From Paracoccus fistulariae (GTDB lineage: Bacteria > Pseudomonadota > Alphaproteobacteria > Rhodobacterales > Rhodobacteraceae), in the NCBI RefSeq assembly GCF_028553785.1, contig NZ_CP067136.1, positions 992,001 through 1,056,000 of the forward strand: 64,000 nucleotides of DNA, in the 5' to 3' direction. Both the position numbers and the translations under genes were made by a program. The notes under the pieces are model-generated. The model was not told where the DNA came from. It searched no databases and was given only the letters and a program-made list of their open reading frames with translations. Below, in pieces: positions 26,471-35,593 of this stretch (position 1 is the first letter of the stretch; each line of letters starts with the position of its first letter).

Positions 26471-27952
26471 CTATCCGTTATTGGCCGTCCAGATCGTCTT
26501 GTCGACGCCCGGCGCGATTTCCGGGTGATCGGCGACCACGAAGACCGGGTTCCTGCCCTCTTTGCGCTGACGGATATAGTCTCGGGTCAGGACCAGCACA
26601 GTGCCCGACAGCAGCACGATGGCCACCAGGTTGATCGTCGCCATCAGACCCATCGAGGCATCGGCAAAGCTGAACACGGTACCGACAGCCTGGATCGCAC
26701 CCCAGACGACCATGCCCATCACCGCGACACGCAACATCATGATGCCGCCCTTGCCCGCGCCCAGATAGACGACCGCGTTTTCGGCATAGGAGTAATTCCC
26801 GATGATCGAGGTGAAGGCGAAAAAGAAGATCGCCACGGCCACGAAGATCTGGCCAAGGTTGCCAAAGTGATCGCCAAGTGCCGCCTGCGTCAGGTTCACG
26901 CCGGTCAGCTCAGCCGAGGGAATCACATCGGCCAGAAGGATCATCGTCGCGGTCGCGGTACAGACCAGGATCGTGTCGATGAAGACGCCAAGCGCCTGCA
27001 CGAACCCCTGACTTGACGGGTGATGCGGCGCGGGCGTCGCCACGGCGGCGATATTGGGCGCCGACCCCATCCCGGCCTCGTTCGAGAACAGCCCGCGCTT
27101 GATCCCGTTCATCATCGCGGCGGTCACGCTGCCCGCAACGCCGCCCACGGTTTCCTGCAGGCCAAAGGCGTTCAGGACGATGCCGCTGAGGATGCCCGGA
27201 ACGCGGTCGATATTCATGACCAGCGCGATGATCGCCGCCAGCAGGTACAAACCGGCCATGAACGGCACGACGAATTCCGCCACGCGCGCGATCTGGGGGA
27301 TGCCGCCAAAGATGATGATCCCGGCCAGAACCGCGACCACGGCACCGATGATGGCCTTGGCGGCGGTAAAGGCCGCGGCGGTGCCTTCGGGTGTCGCCTC
27401 GAACATGCCAGAGCCGACCAGCATCGTTTCAATCGGGGTGGCCGCCGCTTCGGCGATGGAATTGGCCTGCACGGCGTTGAAGATCAACCCGAAGGACAGG
27501 ATCAGCGCGACCGAAAAGACCGAGGCCAGCCAGGGCTGTCCCAGACCGCGCGCGATATAGGCTGCGGGCCCGCCACGATACATGCCATCCGGACCGTGGG
27601 TCTTGTAAAGCTGCGCCAGGGTCGATTCGGCATAAGCCGTCGCCATCCCGACCAGCGCGACCATCCACATCCAGAAAATCGCGCCGGGCCCGCCCAGCGT
27701 CAGCGCCACGGCGACGCCCGCGATATTGCCGGTGCCGACACGGCTGGCCAGCGAGACGGTCAGCGCCTGAAAAGGCGAAATCCCGTCCTTGTCGGATTCG
27801 CGCGACCCAAGCACACAGCGGAACATCTCGCCAAAATAGCGGAACTGGATGAAGCCCAGACGGATGGTGAAAAACAGCCCGACAGCCAGAAGGCCGTAAA
27901 TCAGGATGTATCCCCAGAAAATATTATTCAGAAAATCTACGATAGCGCTCAT
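26471..27952 (-). CDS. Alanine/glycine:cation symporter (AGCS family)
   Basis: Inner-membrane Na+ or H+ coupled amino-acid carrier, 493 residues with about ten or eleven hydrophobic helices. Family marks include the N-terminal FFTIRLGFIQFRYF, SLASRVGTGNIAGVAVAL, and the AGCS signature GMATAYAESTLAQLYK. AGGAGG precedes the ATG. The likely substrate is alanine or glycine. It is a single gene with a terminator; I looked for a glycine riboswitch in the short upstream region and saw none. Confidence 0.93.
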   Translation of the reverse strand: MSAIVDFLNNIFWGYILIYGLLAVGLFFTIRLGFIQFRYFGEMFRCVLGSRESDKDGISPFQALTVSLASRVGTGNIAGVAVALTLGGPGAIFWMWMVALVGMATAYAESTLAQLYKTHGPDGMYRGGPAAYIARGLGQPWLASVFSVALILSFGLIFNAVQANSIAEAAATPIETMLVGSGMFEATPEGTAAAFTAAKAIIGAVVAVLAGIIIFGGIPQIARVAEFVVPFMAGLYLLAAIIALVMNIDRVPGILSGIVLNAFGLQETVGGVAGSVTAAMMNGIKRGLFSNEAGMGSAPNIAAVATPAPHHPSSQGFVQALGVFIDTILVCTATATMILLADVIPSAELTGVNLTQAALGDHFGNLGQIFVAVAIFFFAFTSIIGNYSYAENAVVYLGAGKGGIMMLRVAVMGMVVWGAIQAVGTVFSFADASMGLMATINLVAIVLLSGTVLVLTRDYIRQRKEGRNPVFVVADHPEIAPGVDKTIWTANNG

Positions 27953-28054
27953 CGTGGCACCTCCTCATTGCGCGACCATGTAACAGCCGCGTGAGGGCCG
28001 CAATAGCGGTCCTGACAACGCGCCGCGAAGATGTGGTGAAAATCCCTCGGCCTA

Positions 28055-29398
28055 TCAACGGCGTTCCACGTTCAGCCAGACCCCGCCATGCGGCCGCAGC
28101 GTCAGGATCATGCGCGGCTGCGGATCCTTGTCGGCAATCGACGAAAAGCGGAACCGGGCCAGCAGGGTCGCCAGAATGATCACTGCCTCTTGCATGGCAA
28201 AGCTGGCGCCGATGCAGATGCGCGGCCCCGCGCCAAAGGGCAGGAAGGCGAAACGATCCGGGGTGGTTTCGAAACGCGAGGGGGCGAACATGTCGGGCTG
28301 GTCCCATAACTGCCGGTTTCGATGCAGGGCATAGATGGGCAGCATGACCTGATCGCCCGCCCGAACCTCGCGTCCGCAAAGCCTGTCCGGCACGCGCGCC
28401 GTGCGCAGCAGCAACGCGGCGGGCGGATAAAGGCGCAGCGCCTCGTTCACGATCCGGGTGGTCAGCGTCAGCCGGGGCAGATCCTCGACCGTGGCGATGC
28501 GATCGCCCAGAACCGAAGCCGCCTCATCTGCGGCCCGGTCCTGCTCTTCGGGGTCGAAGGCGCAAAGATACAGCGCCCAGGCCAGCGTCAGCGCCGTGGT
28601 TTCGTGCCCCGCCACGATGAAGGTCAGCAGGTTATCGCGCAACTCGGCCCGCGTCATCGCGCGGCCCGTTTCCGGGTCTTCGGCATCCAGCAGAAGCTCC
28701 AGCAGGTCGGGCACCTTCTCACGATCGGCGCGCGCCGCCCGCGCTGCGATAGTCTGATCGGCGATCCGCTTCATCTCGGCCAGTTTCCGGCCAGAAAACA
28801 GCCGACCCAGACGCGGCACCCAGGCCGGCGCCGCCATCACATCCAGAAGCGAGACCTTGGCGGTTTCGGAAATATAGACCTCGATATTGCGGTGAACGGT
28901 GTCGCGGTCAAAGCTGTCTCCGCCCGAAAGGGTCACGTCCGAGATCACCTCGAAGGTGGCGGCCACGGTCTCGGCAAAGATATCGACGGGACCGCTGGCC
29001 TCTGACAGCCTGCGGCAGGACGCCCGGGCTGCCGCGCTCATCACCGGGCCAAGCGCCTGCATGTGACGATGGGCAAAGGCCGGCGCGACGGCCCGGCGCT
29101 GCCACAGCCATTGCGCCCCCTCGGCCACGAACAGGCTGTTGCCGATGGCGGGCTTCAGGACCAGCTTGGTGGTCAGCGATTTCGGATAATCCTCGACCCG
29201 GTCTTTCAGCACATGGCGCAGGCTTTCGGGATCCATGATCATGTGAAAGCGCGAGCCGGCCTTTCCCGACACGATGGGCTGATACAGCGCCAGTTCGGGA
29301 ATGATCTCCAGCACGTTGCGACGCGCCGTCATCGCCGTCTTGACGATGCCCAGCGGCTTTTTATTCAGCCGTGCCTTGACCGGTTCGCGCTGCTTCAT
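28055..29398 (-). CDS. Cytochrome P450
   Basis: Haem monooxygenase, 447 residues. The I-helix oxygen-binding motif is AGHETT, the K-helix ExxR is NEALRLYPP, and the haem-binding loop is [13 protein letters not shown] with the cysteine ligand. There is no membrane anchor, so it should be soluble and needs a ferredoxin partner that is not encoded nearby. The substrate is unknown. The ribosome site is weak. It is a lone gene between the symporter and rplT. Confidence 0.94.
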   Translation of the reverse strand: MKQREPVKARLNKKPLGIVKTAMTARRNVLEIIPELALYQPIVSGKAGSRFHMIMDPESLRHVLKDRVEDYPKSLTTKLVLKPAIGNSLFVAEGAQWLWQRRAVAPAFAHRHMQALGPVMSAAARASCRRLSEASGPVDIFAETVAATFEVISDVTLSGGDSFDRDTVHRNIEVYISETAKVSLLDVMAAPAWVPRLGRLFSGRKLAEMKRIADQTIAARAARADREKVPDLLELLLDAEDPETGRAMTRAELRDNLLTFIVAGHETTALTLAWALYLCAFDPEEQDRAADEAASVLGDRIATVEDLPRLTLTTRIVNEALRLYPPAALLLRTARVPDRLCGREVRAGDQVMLPIYALHRNRQLWDQPDMFAPSRFETTPDRFAFLPFGAGPRICIGASFAMQEAVIILATLLARFRFSSIADKDPQPRMILTLRPHGGVWLNVERR

Positions 29399-29473
29399 GC
29401 CCCGAATATAAGCACAAACATTTCAGGAAACAGAGAAATGATAGGCCTGCCGCGTTTCGCCGCACCCTGTCAC

Positions 29474-29509
29474 GAAAAAACCCTGCCGGACGTAAGTCAG
29501 ACAGGGTTC
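29474..29509 (-). terminator. Intrinsic terminator of rpmI-rplT
   Basis: AACCCTG/CAGGGTT pair over a 16-base loop, followed on the minus strand by a TTTT run. It lies about 30 bp after the rplT stop. Confidence 0.8.
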
Positions 29510-29540
29510 AGTTGGAAACGGGTAGGAAAACCCGATCCTG

Positions 29541-29900
29541 TCAGGCCGCAGCCTTCGCCTTTTCGACGATTGCACCGAACGCGTCGGGTTCGTTGACGGC
29601 CAGATCGGCCAGAACCTTGCGGTCCACTTCAATACCGGCTTTCGACAGCAGGTTGATGAAGCGCGAATAGGTCATCTCGGCATCAACCGCGCGCACGGCC
29701 GCATTGATTCGCTGAATCCACAAGGCGCGGAAATTGCGCTTGCGGTTCTTGCGGTCGCGGGTGGCGTATTGGTTGGCCTTGTCGACCGCCTGCGTGGCGG
29801 TGCGAAAATTGCGCGAACGGTTGCCATAGTAACCTTTGGCCTTGTCCAGCACCTTCTTGTGACGGGCGTGGGTAACCTTACCGGATTTAACTCGTGCCAT
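29541..29900 (-). CDS. rplT: 50S ribosomal protein L20
   Basis: Ribosome assembly protein, 119 residues, the usual length. The very basic N-terminal arm ([18 protein letters not shown]) and the globular end ([20 protein letters not shown]) are typical. It follows rpmI by 15 bp. infC, often upstream in other bacteria, is not present here, so L20 feedback via an infC leader is not expected. Confidence 0.98.
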   Translation of the reverse strand: MARVKSGKVTHARHKKVLDKAKGYYGNRSRNFRTATQAVDKANQYATRDRKNRKRNFRALWIQRINAAVRAVDAEMTYSRFINLLSKAGIEVDRKVLADLAVNEPDAFGAIVEKAKAAA

Positions 29901-29915
29901 CTGTCAGTCCTCCGA

Positions 29916-30116
29916 TCAGCGGTTATAGGGCATGTATTTCTTGACGATCTTGGCATCCGCATCCGACAGGACGGTGGTGCCGCGCGCATCACGAATGAAC
30001 TTCGTGGTCCGCTTGATCATGCCGTGGCGCTTGCCGGCCTGGGCGGATTTCACCTTGCCCGAAGCCGTGAACGAGAACCGCTTCTTGGCGGCCGATTTGG
30101 TCTTCATCTTCGGCAT
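29916..30116 (-). CDS. rpmI: 50S ribosomal protein L35
   Basis: Protein of 66 residues with the start [20 protein letters not shown] and the internal [10 protein letters not shown]. The Lys-rich N terminus and length fit L35 exactly. First gene of the rpmI-rplT pair. A GAAGGAGAC site precedes the ATG. Confidence 0.98.
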   Translation of the reverse strand: MPKMKTKSAAKKRFSFTASGKVKSAQAGKRHGMIKRTTKFIRDARGTTVLSDADAKIVKKYMPYNR

Positions 30117-30226
30117 TTTCGTCTCCTTCGATCAGAGTGAACGCGCGCCTCGGCAATGCCATCTGGCCGGACGCACGGGTCGGAAGCGCGCCGTATAAGC
30201 GCAGCCCCGGCTTTTGGCAAGGGGGA

Positions 30227-30454
30227 TCAGGGGTTTTCTGGCACCGTTTCCGTCACTTGCGACCAGGCCTCACCGATATCCGAGACCTGAAACGGCTGCG
30301 GATCCAGATAGGCCGCCGCAAAGATCAGCACGATCCCCACGATCAACGTCACCGCCGCGGCCCGTGGCGGCTGAAGGCGCAGCAACTGCACCACCGCCAG
30401 AACCACCGAGATCACGCAAAGCGCGATCCCGCCAAGAAGCAAAAAATCCGTCAT
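30227..30454 (-). CDS. Small two-helix membrane protein
   Basis: A 75-residue protein of unknown function. Two hydrophobic helices (about 4-24 and 34-50) are followed by a short soluble end (FQVSDIGEAWSQV). GGGGGA before the ATG supports the start. It lies 37 bp after pyk and 110 bp before rpmI on the same strand, so it may be part of one transcript with either. Confidence 0.7.
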   Translation of the reverse strand: MTDFLLLGGIALCVISVVLAVVQLLRLQPPRAAAVTLIVGIVLIFAAAYLDPQPFQVSDIGEAWSQVTETVPENP

Positions 30455-30491
30455 GCCATCCCCCTAAGCTCGCAACAGGATAGCGTCCTGC

Positions 30492-31937
30492 TTATTCCGG
30501 ATCGCTGGCATAGATCAAACGCTCATCGCAGGGCGCGATCCGCACGATATTGGTCGTACCCGGCACGTTGAAGGGCACACCGGCGACGACCACGACCTGA
30601 CGGGTCTCGTCTGCGAAACCGAAATCGCGCGCGGCGCGGGTGGCATTGACCACCGCCTCCTTGAAGCGCGACAGTTGCGGGGTGATCACGCAATGCGTGC
30701 CCCATGTCAGCACCATGCGACGCACCACGCCTTCCAGCGGGCTCAGCGCGATGATCGGTACGCGGGGCCGTTCGCGGGCGATCAGGCGGATGGTCTTACC
30801 CGACTGGCTGAAGGCGCAGATCGCGGCAACATCGGTGGTTTCGGCAATCTCGCGCGCGGCGGTCACGATGGCATCGGCCACGCTGTGCAACTCGGCATGG
30901 CGCGAGGCATCGATGATATTGCGATAGTTCTGATCCGCCTCGACCGAGCGGGCGACGTTATCCATCGTCGTCACCGCCTCGACCGGATAGCTGCCCGCGG
31001 CACTTTCGGCCGACAGCATCACCGCATCCGTTCCCTCATAGATCGCGTTCGCCACATCGCTGACCTCGGCCCGCGTCGGCATCGGGCTCTCAATCATCGA
31101 TTCCAGCATCTGGGTGGCCACGATCACCGGCTTGGCCGCAGCCCGGCACTTGCGCACCAGACGCTTCTGGATCGGCGGCACCGAATGCACCGGCAGTTCG
31201 ACGCCCAGATCGCCGCGCGCCACCATGATCCCGTCCGAGGCTTCCAGAATCTCGTCAAAGGCCCGCACGGCGGCCGGCTTCTCGATCTTGGACAAGACCG
31301 CAGCCCGGCCCTTGGCCAGCTTCTTGGCCTCTTCGACATCCTCGGCCCGCTGCACAAAGGACAGCGCCAGCCAGTCGACGCCAAGCTGACAGGCGAATTC
31401 CAGATCCGCGCGATCCTTTTCGGAAAGCGCCGCCAGCGGCAGCACCACATCGGGCACGTTCACGCCCTTGCGATCCGAAATCGTCCCGCCCACGGTCACC
31501 GTGCAATTGGCGAAATCCGATCCGCATTCATCGACGCGCAGCCGGATCTTGCCGTCATTGACCAGCAATTCGCTGCCCGGTTCCAGCGCCTGAAAGATCT
31601 CGGGGTGCGGAAGCTGCACCCGGTTCTGATCGCCCGGCGCCTCATCCAGATCAAAGCGGAAACGCATCCCCTCTTCCAGATCATGCGCCCCTTCGGCAAA
31701 GGCGCCCACACGCAGCTTCGGCCCTTGAAGATCGGCCAGAATCGCGATCGGACGCCCGGTCTCTTCCTCGATCGCGCGAATCGTATCGTAACGCGCCCGG
31801 TGATCGTCGTGATTGCCGTGGCTCATGTTCAGGCGAAATACATCGGCACCCGCCTCGAACAAGGCCTTGATCATCTCTTTCGAGGATGATGCCGGGCCCA
31901 GCGTGGCCACAATCTTCACATTACGATGTCGTCTCAT
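30492..31937 (-). CDS. pyk: Pyruvate kinase
   Basis: Converts phosphoenolpyruvate and ADP to pyruvate and ATP. It has 481 residues from the ATG at 31937 (AAGGGG seven bases upstream; the TTG before it is ignored). Seen motifs: VRLNMSHG-like FRLNMSHGNHDDH, metal/substrate site MVARGDLGVELP, and the long conserved block MLESMIESPMPTRAEVSDVA. The C-terminal allosteric domain is present (full length). Confidence 0.97.
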   Translation of the reverse strand: MRRHRNVKIVATLGPASSSKEMIKALFEAGADVFRLNMSHGNHDDHRARYDTIRAIEEETGRPIAILADLQGPKLRVGAFAEGAHDLEEGMRFRFDLDEAPGDQNRVQLPHPEIFQALEPGSELLVNDGKIRLRVDECGSDFANCTVTVGGTISDRKGVNVPDVVLPLAALSEKDRADLEFACQLGVDWLALSFVQRAEDVEEAKKLAKGRAAVLSKIEKPAAVRAFDEILEASDGIMVARGDLGVELPVHSVPPIQKRLVRKCRAAAKPVIVATQMLESMIESPMPTRAEVSDVANAIYEGTDAVMLSAESAAGSYPVEAVTTMDNVARSVEADQNYRNIIDASRHAELHSVADAIVTAAREIAETTDVAAICAFSQSGKTIRLIARERPRVPIIALSPLEGVVRRMVLTWGTHCVITPQLSRFKEAVVNATRAARDFGFADETRQVVVVAGVPFNVPGTTNIVRIAPCDERLIYASDPE

Positions 31938-32031
31938 CAAGTCGCCCCTTCACGTTTAGCGCTATCTATGCAGCAAATTCAGTCCTGCGCAACTGGCGTC
32001 GGCGGTTACGGTCGCATAGATAATCTGCACG

Positions 32032-32790
32032 ATGACCGATGAAATTGCCATGACAGAACCCGCTTTCTGGACCAGCGGCGAAGACCGCCCCTCGCGCTGG
32101 CTGATCACCTGCGACCACGCCACGAACCGCGTCCCCGACTGGATCGGCGGCGGATCGCTGGGCATCGCAGCCGCCGATATGGCGCGCCACATCGCCTTCG
32201 ATCCGGGCGCCGCGGGCGTCACCCGCGAACTCGCCAACCAATTGAACGCCCCCGCAATCTTCGCCGATTTCTCGCGTCTCGTCATCGACCCGAACCGGGG
32301 CGAGGATGACCCCACCCTGCTCATGCGCCTCTATGACGGCACGGTGATTCCGGCCAATCGACATGCCGGGCCAGAGGATCGCGAAAAACGCCTGAATGCC
32401 CTGCACCGCCCCTATCACGCCGCGCTTGACCGGATCGCATCGCAACATCCCCAACGCTGCATCTGCGCCATTCACAGTTTCACCCCGCAATTGCGCGGCC
32501 GCCCGCCCCGACCGTGGCAAATCGGCATCCTCTATTCGCACCGGGACGACCGGCTCGGCAGACGCATGGTCCAGGCCTGCCGCGATCAGGGCTGGATCAC
32601 GGGCGATAACCAACCCTATTCGGGCCATCTGCAAGGCGATTCCATCGACCGTCACGCGCTGGCCCATCAACGCCCCAACCTGCTGATCGAGCTGCGCAAC
32701 GACCTGATCGCCACGGCCGAAACCCAGGCCGCATGGGCTGCCAGACTGGCCCCGGTGATCACCGCAACGCTGGCAGAGTCCCAACTCTGA
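32032..32790 (+). CDS. N-formylglutamate amidohydrolase-like hydrolase
   Basis: Zinc-dependent amidohydrolase of the N-formylglutamate amidohydrolase family, 252 residues. Marks: LITCDHATNRVP near the N terminus, ADFSRLVIDPNRG, CAIHSFTPQLRGRPP, and NQPYSGHLQGDSIDRHAL. In the histidine-degradation enzyme the product is glutamate, but no hut genes are nearby and this may act on another N-formyl substrate. A second ATG at 32050 is an alternative start; neither has a strong ribosome site. It is divergent from pyk. Confidence 0.82.
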   Translation: MTDEIAMTEPAFWTSGEDRPSRWLITCDHATNRVPDWIGGGSLGIAAADMARHIAFDPGAAGVTRELANQLNAPAIFADFSRLVIDPNRGEDDPTLLMRLYDGTVIPANRHAGPEDREKRLNALHRPYHAALDRIASQHPQRCICAIHSFTPQLRGRPPRPWQIGILYSHRDDRLGRRMVQACRDQGWITGDNQPYSGHLQGDSIDRHALAHQRPNLLIELRNDLIATAETQAAWAARLAPVITATLAESQL

Positions 32791-32796
32791 GATCTT

Positions 32797-32844
32797 CTTT
32801 GCAGAAATATCCTCGGGGGTCCGGGGGCAGACAGCCCCCGGCCA
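32797..32844. repeat. Dispersed palindromic element, copy A
   Basis: AAATATCCTCGGGGGTC is followed by a perfect 8-bp hairpin CCGGGGGC/GCCCCCGG. It lies between the 3' ends of two convergent genes. A related copy is at 50702-50767. There is no T run after the stem, so it is not a classical terminator. Confidence 0.6.
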
Positions 32845-32857
32845 GCGCCACCACTCC

Positions 32858-33718
32858 TCAGACAGCAGCCTTGCGCATCTCCTCGACATAGATCTCGCGC
32901 AGGCGCGTGGCGACAGGACCGACCTGCCCCGAACCGATCGCCGCCCCGTCGATCTCCACCACCGGCATCACGAAGGCAGAGGCCGAGGTCACGAAGGCCT
33001 CATCCGCCCCCTGCGACTCCTCGATGGTAAAGCTGCGCTCTTCCACTTTCATCTGCGCCTCATTGGCAAAGCGCAGCACGGCGGCCCGGGTGACCCCGTG
33101 CAGGATATCATTGCTCAGCGCGCGGGTGATGATGGTGTTGCCCTTGACGATATAGGCGTTGTTCGAGGTCCCTTCGGTCACCAGCCCGTCTTCCACCAGC
33201 CAGGCATCATCGACGCCCCGCGCCTTGGCCTCCATCTTGGCCAAAGACGGGTACAGCAATTGCACCGTCTTGATGTCGCGCCGCGCCCAGCGAAGATCCT
33301 CGACGCTGATGATCTTCCAGCCGGTCTTCGCGGCGGGGTTATCTGCCAGACCCGCCTTCGCCTGAGTGAACATCACCACGGTCGGGCGCGTGCCCGCAGG
33401 CGGAAAGGCGAAATCGCGATCGCCGGGATTGCCGCGCGTCACCTGCAGATAGATCAGCCCGTCGCCTATCCCGTTCTTCGCGATCAACTGCCGATGCGCC
33501 TCCAGATACTCTTCCTCGCTCAGCGGATTATCCATCTGCAATTCATCCAGCGAGCGCTGCAGACGCCGGATATGCCCGCCGAAATCCAGCAGTTTGCCAT
33601 CGAGCACACTGACCACCTCATAGACGCCATCGGCCATCAGAAAGCCGCGGTCGAAGACAGACACCGTCGCCTGATCCTCGGGCAGATACTCCCCATTGAC
33701 GTAAACGGTCCGCGTCAT
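32858..33718 (-). CDS. dat: D-amino-acid aminotransferase (class IV PLP enzyme)
   Basis: Fold-type IV aminotransferase, 286 residues. The start at 33718 has GGAGGAAG upstream; the long in-frame extension is not real. Seen: VYVNGEYLPEDQATVSVFDR, GFLMADGVYEVV, the PLP lysine in IKTVQLLYPSLAKMEA, and EGTSNNAYIV near the cofactor phosphate site. D-alanine/D-glutamate exchange is the likely reaction; a branched-chain-type aminotransferase is the main alternative. Divergent from mcl1. Confidence 0.85.
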   Translation of the reverse strand: MTRTVYVNGEYLPEDQATVSVFDRGFLMADGVYEVVSVLDGKLLDFGGHIRRLQRSLDELQMDNPLSEEEYLEAHRQLIAKNGIGDGLIYLQVTRGNPGDRDFAFPPAGTRPTVVMFTQAKAGLADNPAAKTGWKIISVEDLRWARRDIKTVQLLYPSLAKMEAKARGVDDAWLVEDGLVTEGTSNNAYIVKGNTIITRALSNDILHGVTRAAVLRFANEAQMKVEERSFTIEESQGADEAFVTSASAFVMPVVEIDGAAIGSGQVGPVATRLREIYVEEMRKAAV

Positions 33719-33877
33719 CAGTCTTCCTCCGTGGCGATGCTGTAGCTTGATGTGGTCCTGCGCCCAAACCGCCTTTAGGTCAAGCCGGATCACGTGATGC
33801 AGGGAAGCCTGTTGCATCATCCGGCGCGAAAGATTATTGCTCTGCCAAGCCACTTTTTAAACGAACTGGACCCAAGC

Positions 33878-34834
33878 ATGAGTTTCCGGATACAGCCCCA
33901 AGCCCCTGCCCGCCTGAATCGCTGCCAGCTTTTCGGCCCGGGCTCTCGCGACAGCCTGTTTGCGAAAATGGCGAAATCCGATGCTGACGTGATCAATCTG
34001 GATCTGGAAGATTCGGTGGCGCCCGATGACAAGGATCAGGCCCGCCGCAATGTCGTCCAGGCGATCGGCGATGTGGATTGGGGCGACAAGACCCTGTCGG
34101 TGCGCATCAACGGCCTCGACACGCCCTATTGGTATCGCGACGTGGTCGATCTGCTGGAACAGGCCGGCGAAAGGCTGGACCAGATCATGATCCCCAAGGC
34201 CGGGAATGCCAGCGATATCTATGCCGTGGATGCGCTGGTCACGGCGGTCGAAAAGGCCAGGGGCCGCAAGAAGCCGATCAGGTTCGAGGCGATCATCGAA
34301 AGCGCCGCGGGCATCTGCCATGTCGAAGAGATCGCCGCTGCCTCGCCCCGGATGGAGGCGATCAGCCTCGGCGCAGCCGATTTCGCCGCCTCGATGGGCA
34401 TGGCCACGACCGGCATCGGTGGCACCCAGGAAAACTACTACATGCATCGCGAGGGGCAGAAATACTGGTCCGACCCCTGGCATTGGGCACAGGCCAAGAT
34501 CGTCGCCGCCTGCCGCACCCATGGCGTGCTGCCCGTCGACGGCCCCTTCGGCGATTTCAGCGACAGCGAGGGCTTCCGCGCCCAGGCCCTGCGCTCGGCC
34601 ACATTGGGCATGGTCGGCAAATGGGCCATCCACCCCAGTCAGGTCGCCCTGGCAAATGAGGTCTTCTCTCCCTCCGAGGCCGCCGTTTCCGAAGCACGCG
34701 AAATCCTTGCGGCGATGGAAGAGGCCAAGAAGTCCGGGGCGGGCGCAACAGTCTATAAGGGTCGGCTTGTCGATATCGCCTCGATCAAGCAGGCTGAGGT
34801 GATCGTACGACAGGCCGAACTGATCGCCAAGTGA
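33878..34834 (+). CDS. mcl1: L-malyl-CoA/beta-methylmalyl-CoA lyase Mcl1
   Basis: Cleaves beta-methylmalyl-CoA to glyoxylate and propionyl-CoA, and L-malyl-CoA to acetyl-CoA and glyoxylate, in the ethylmalonyl-CoA pathway. It has 318 residues in a CitE-like TIM barrel. Seen: NRCQLFGPGSRDSLFAKMA, the metal site in VINLDLEDSVAPDDK, EAIIESAAGICHVEEI, and the C-terminal lid around GKWAIHPSQV. The ATG at 33878 matches the family N terminus, although the ribosome site is weak. The related thioesterase Mcl2 and hydratase Mch are encoded in the 56-59 kb block. A terminator follows. Confidence 0.93.
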   Translation: MSFRIQPQAPARLNRCQLFGPGSRDSLFAKMAKSDADVINLDLEDSVAPDDKDQARRNVVQAIGDVDWGDKTLSVRINGLDTPYWYRDVVDLLEQAGERLDQIMIPKAGNASDIYAVDALVTAVEKARGRKKPIRFEAIIESAAGICHVEEIAAASPRMEAISLGAADFAASMGMATTGIGGTQENYYMHREGQKYWSDPWHWAQAKIVAACRTHGVLPVDGPFGDFSDSEGFRAQALRSATLGMVGKWAIHPSQVALANEVFSPSEAAVSEAREILAAMEEAKKSGAGATVYKGRLVDIASIKQAEVIVRQAELIAK

Positions 34835-34890
34835 TCCAACCCGGCGGCGCAGATCAGTGGAGGGATCAGCGCCGCATCACGGGAGGAGGA

Positions 34891-34919
34891 AGGCCCCGCC
34901 ATCGCGCGGGGCCTTTTTA
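34891..34919 (+). terminator. Intrinsic terminator of mcl1
   Basis: Perfect 9-bp stem AGGCCCCGC/GCGGGGCCT with a 6-base loop, followed by TTTTTAT. Confidence 0.92.
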
Positions 34920-35162
34920 TAGTGCAGAACATTGTATGTTGGCAGTAGGCAGCAACGGCGGCTTTGAGCCCGTTTTGGCAGATGTTGCGCGTCGTCCTAA
35001 TGTCGGCTTGCCTGAACGTGGCCAAAAACGTGACAGAACCAAAACAGGTTTCGCCAAGGGTTTGTGGCACGAGATTTCCTTGCGATCTCGGCAACGTGCG
35101 GTCGCGTGCCAAAAACGACCGCTTTCGTCACTCACAGACAATGTGACTCGGCCGTTGCCCTC

Positions 35163-35191
35163 TTGAATAATGGCGTCCGCGCTGCTATCTT
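35163..35191 (+). promoter_or_regulatory. Candidate sigma-70 promoter for the small-peptide RNA
   Basis: TTGAAT (35163-35168) and TATCTT (35186-35191) are separated by exactly 17 bp. Each box matches the consensus at four of six positions. A start near 35198 would give a transcript covering both hairpins and the 23-codon ORF. Confidence 0.4.
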
Positions 35192-35306
35192 CTCGCGTAG
35201 CCGTGCTTCGGAGCATATTTCCGCAGGCCGTTCACTTTATGTGAACGTGCCCGAGGTCGTCCTCAAGCGCCGCGGCCGCTGGGCGCACTCTTTTCAACCC
35301 CTAATC

Positions 35307-35463
35307 GGGCTGGAGAGGTGCGAAACGCCCACCAGCCTCGCAAAGAAGGAGACCGGGCGTGGGCAAATCAGAGATCTGTCTGATCTTATCCATCACACTT
35401 GCGCTTTTGAAGTATTACTGGGGCGTATGATTAGTGTGAGGGAGGCTTACGAGCCTCTCTCAC
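35307..35463 (+). ncRNA. Candidate structured RNA with two strong hairpins flanking a small ORF
   Basis: Hairpin 1 (35307-35338): GGCTGG pairs with CCAGCC, with an inner GC-rich stem closed by an AAA loop. Hairpin 2 (35436-35463): GTGAGGGAGGCT pairs with AGCCTCTCTCAC, 12 bp with one G-U pair and a TACG loop, starting five bases after the ORF stop. The arrangement suggests a short structured mRNA or a regulatory RNA. No covariance check was possible. Confidence 0.35.
35359..35430 (+). CDS. Candidate 23-residue hydrophobic peptide
   Basis: A GTG start with AAGGAG seven bases upstream opens a 23-codon frame reading VGKSEICLILSITLALLKYY followed by Trp-Gly-Val and stop. It is one hydrophobic helix with a charged N terminus and an aromatic end, like small membrane proteins or type I toxins. 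It sits between two strong hairpins in a stretch with no other gene. Real translation is unproven; such a short frame could arise by chance, but the ribosome site and hydrophobicity together argue against that. Confidence 0.4.
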   Translation: MGKSEICLILSITLALLKYYWGV

Positions 35464-35593
35464 CGCCGCGATGCAGCGTCAAAACAGACCGTTTTTATCT
35501 TTGTCGTTTCTTCAAACCCGACTTTGGTGCAGCCACAGCAAAAGCTCACTTCGTCCCGCATAGCCGCCATCTGCTGCTCACAGAAAATTCCCA

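Larger units (their letters stand above)
34920..35593. other. Gene-poor, lower-GC interval
   Basis: About 670 bp between the mcl1 terminator and the convergent TIGR02186 gene. Base composition is visibly less GC-rich than the flanks. No ORF over 30 codons looks like a protein. The left part (34920-35150) shows nothing I recognise. The right part holds a promoter-like pair, three hairpins (35229-35247 CGTTCAC/GTGAACG, 35307-35338 and 35436-35463) and a 23-codon ORF, listed separately. Confidence 0.6.

Noticed and set aside
27953..28054. Glycine riboswitch upstream of the AGCS symporter
   Set aside because: The interval is only about 100 bp and shows no riboswitch core; a plain AGGAGG site precedes the start.
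30679..30690. GTGATCAC inside pyk as a third copy of the TCA operator
   Set aside because: It lacks the flanking T and A and any partner 21 bp away, and it is coding sequence. The same holds for the copy near 32755.
34920..35150. Possible transposase remnant in the left part of the gene-poor island
   Set aside because: No transposase motif, terminal inverted repeat or target duplication can be seen, so no mobile element is called.
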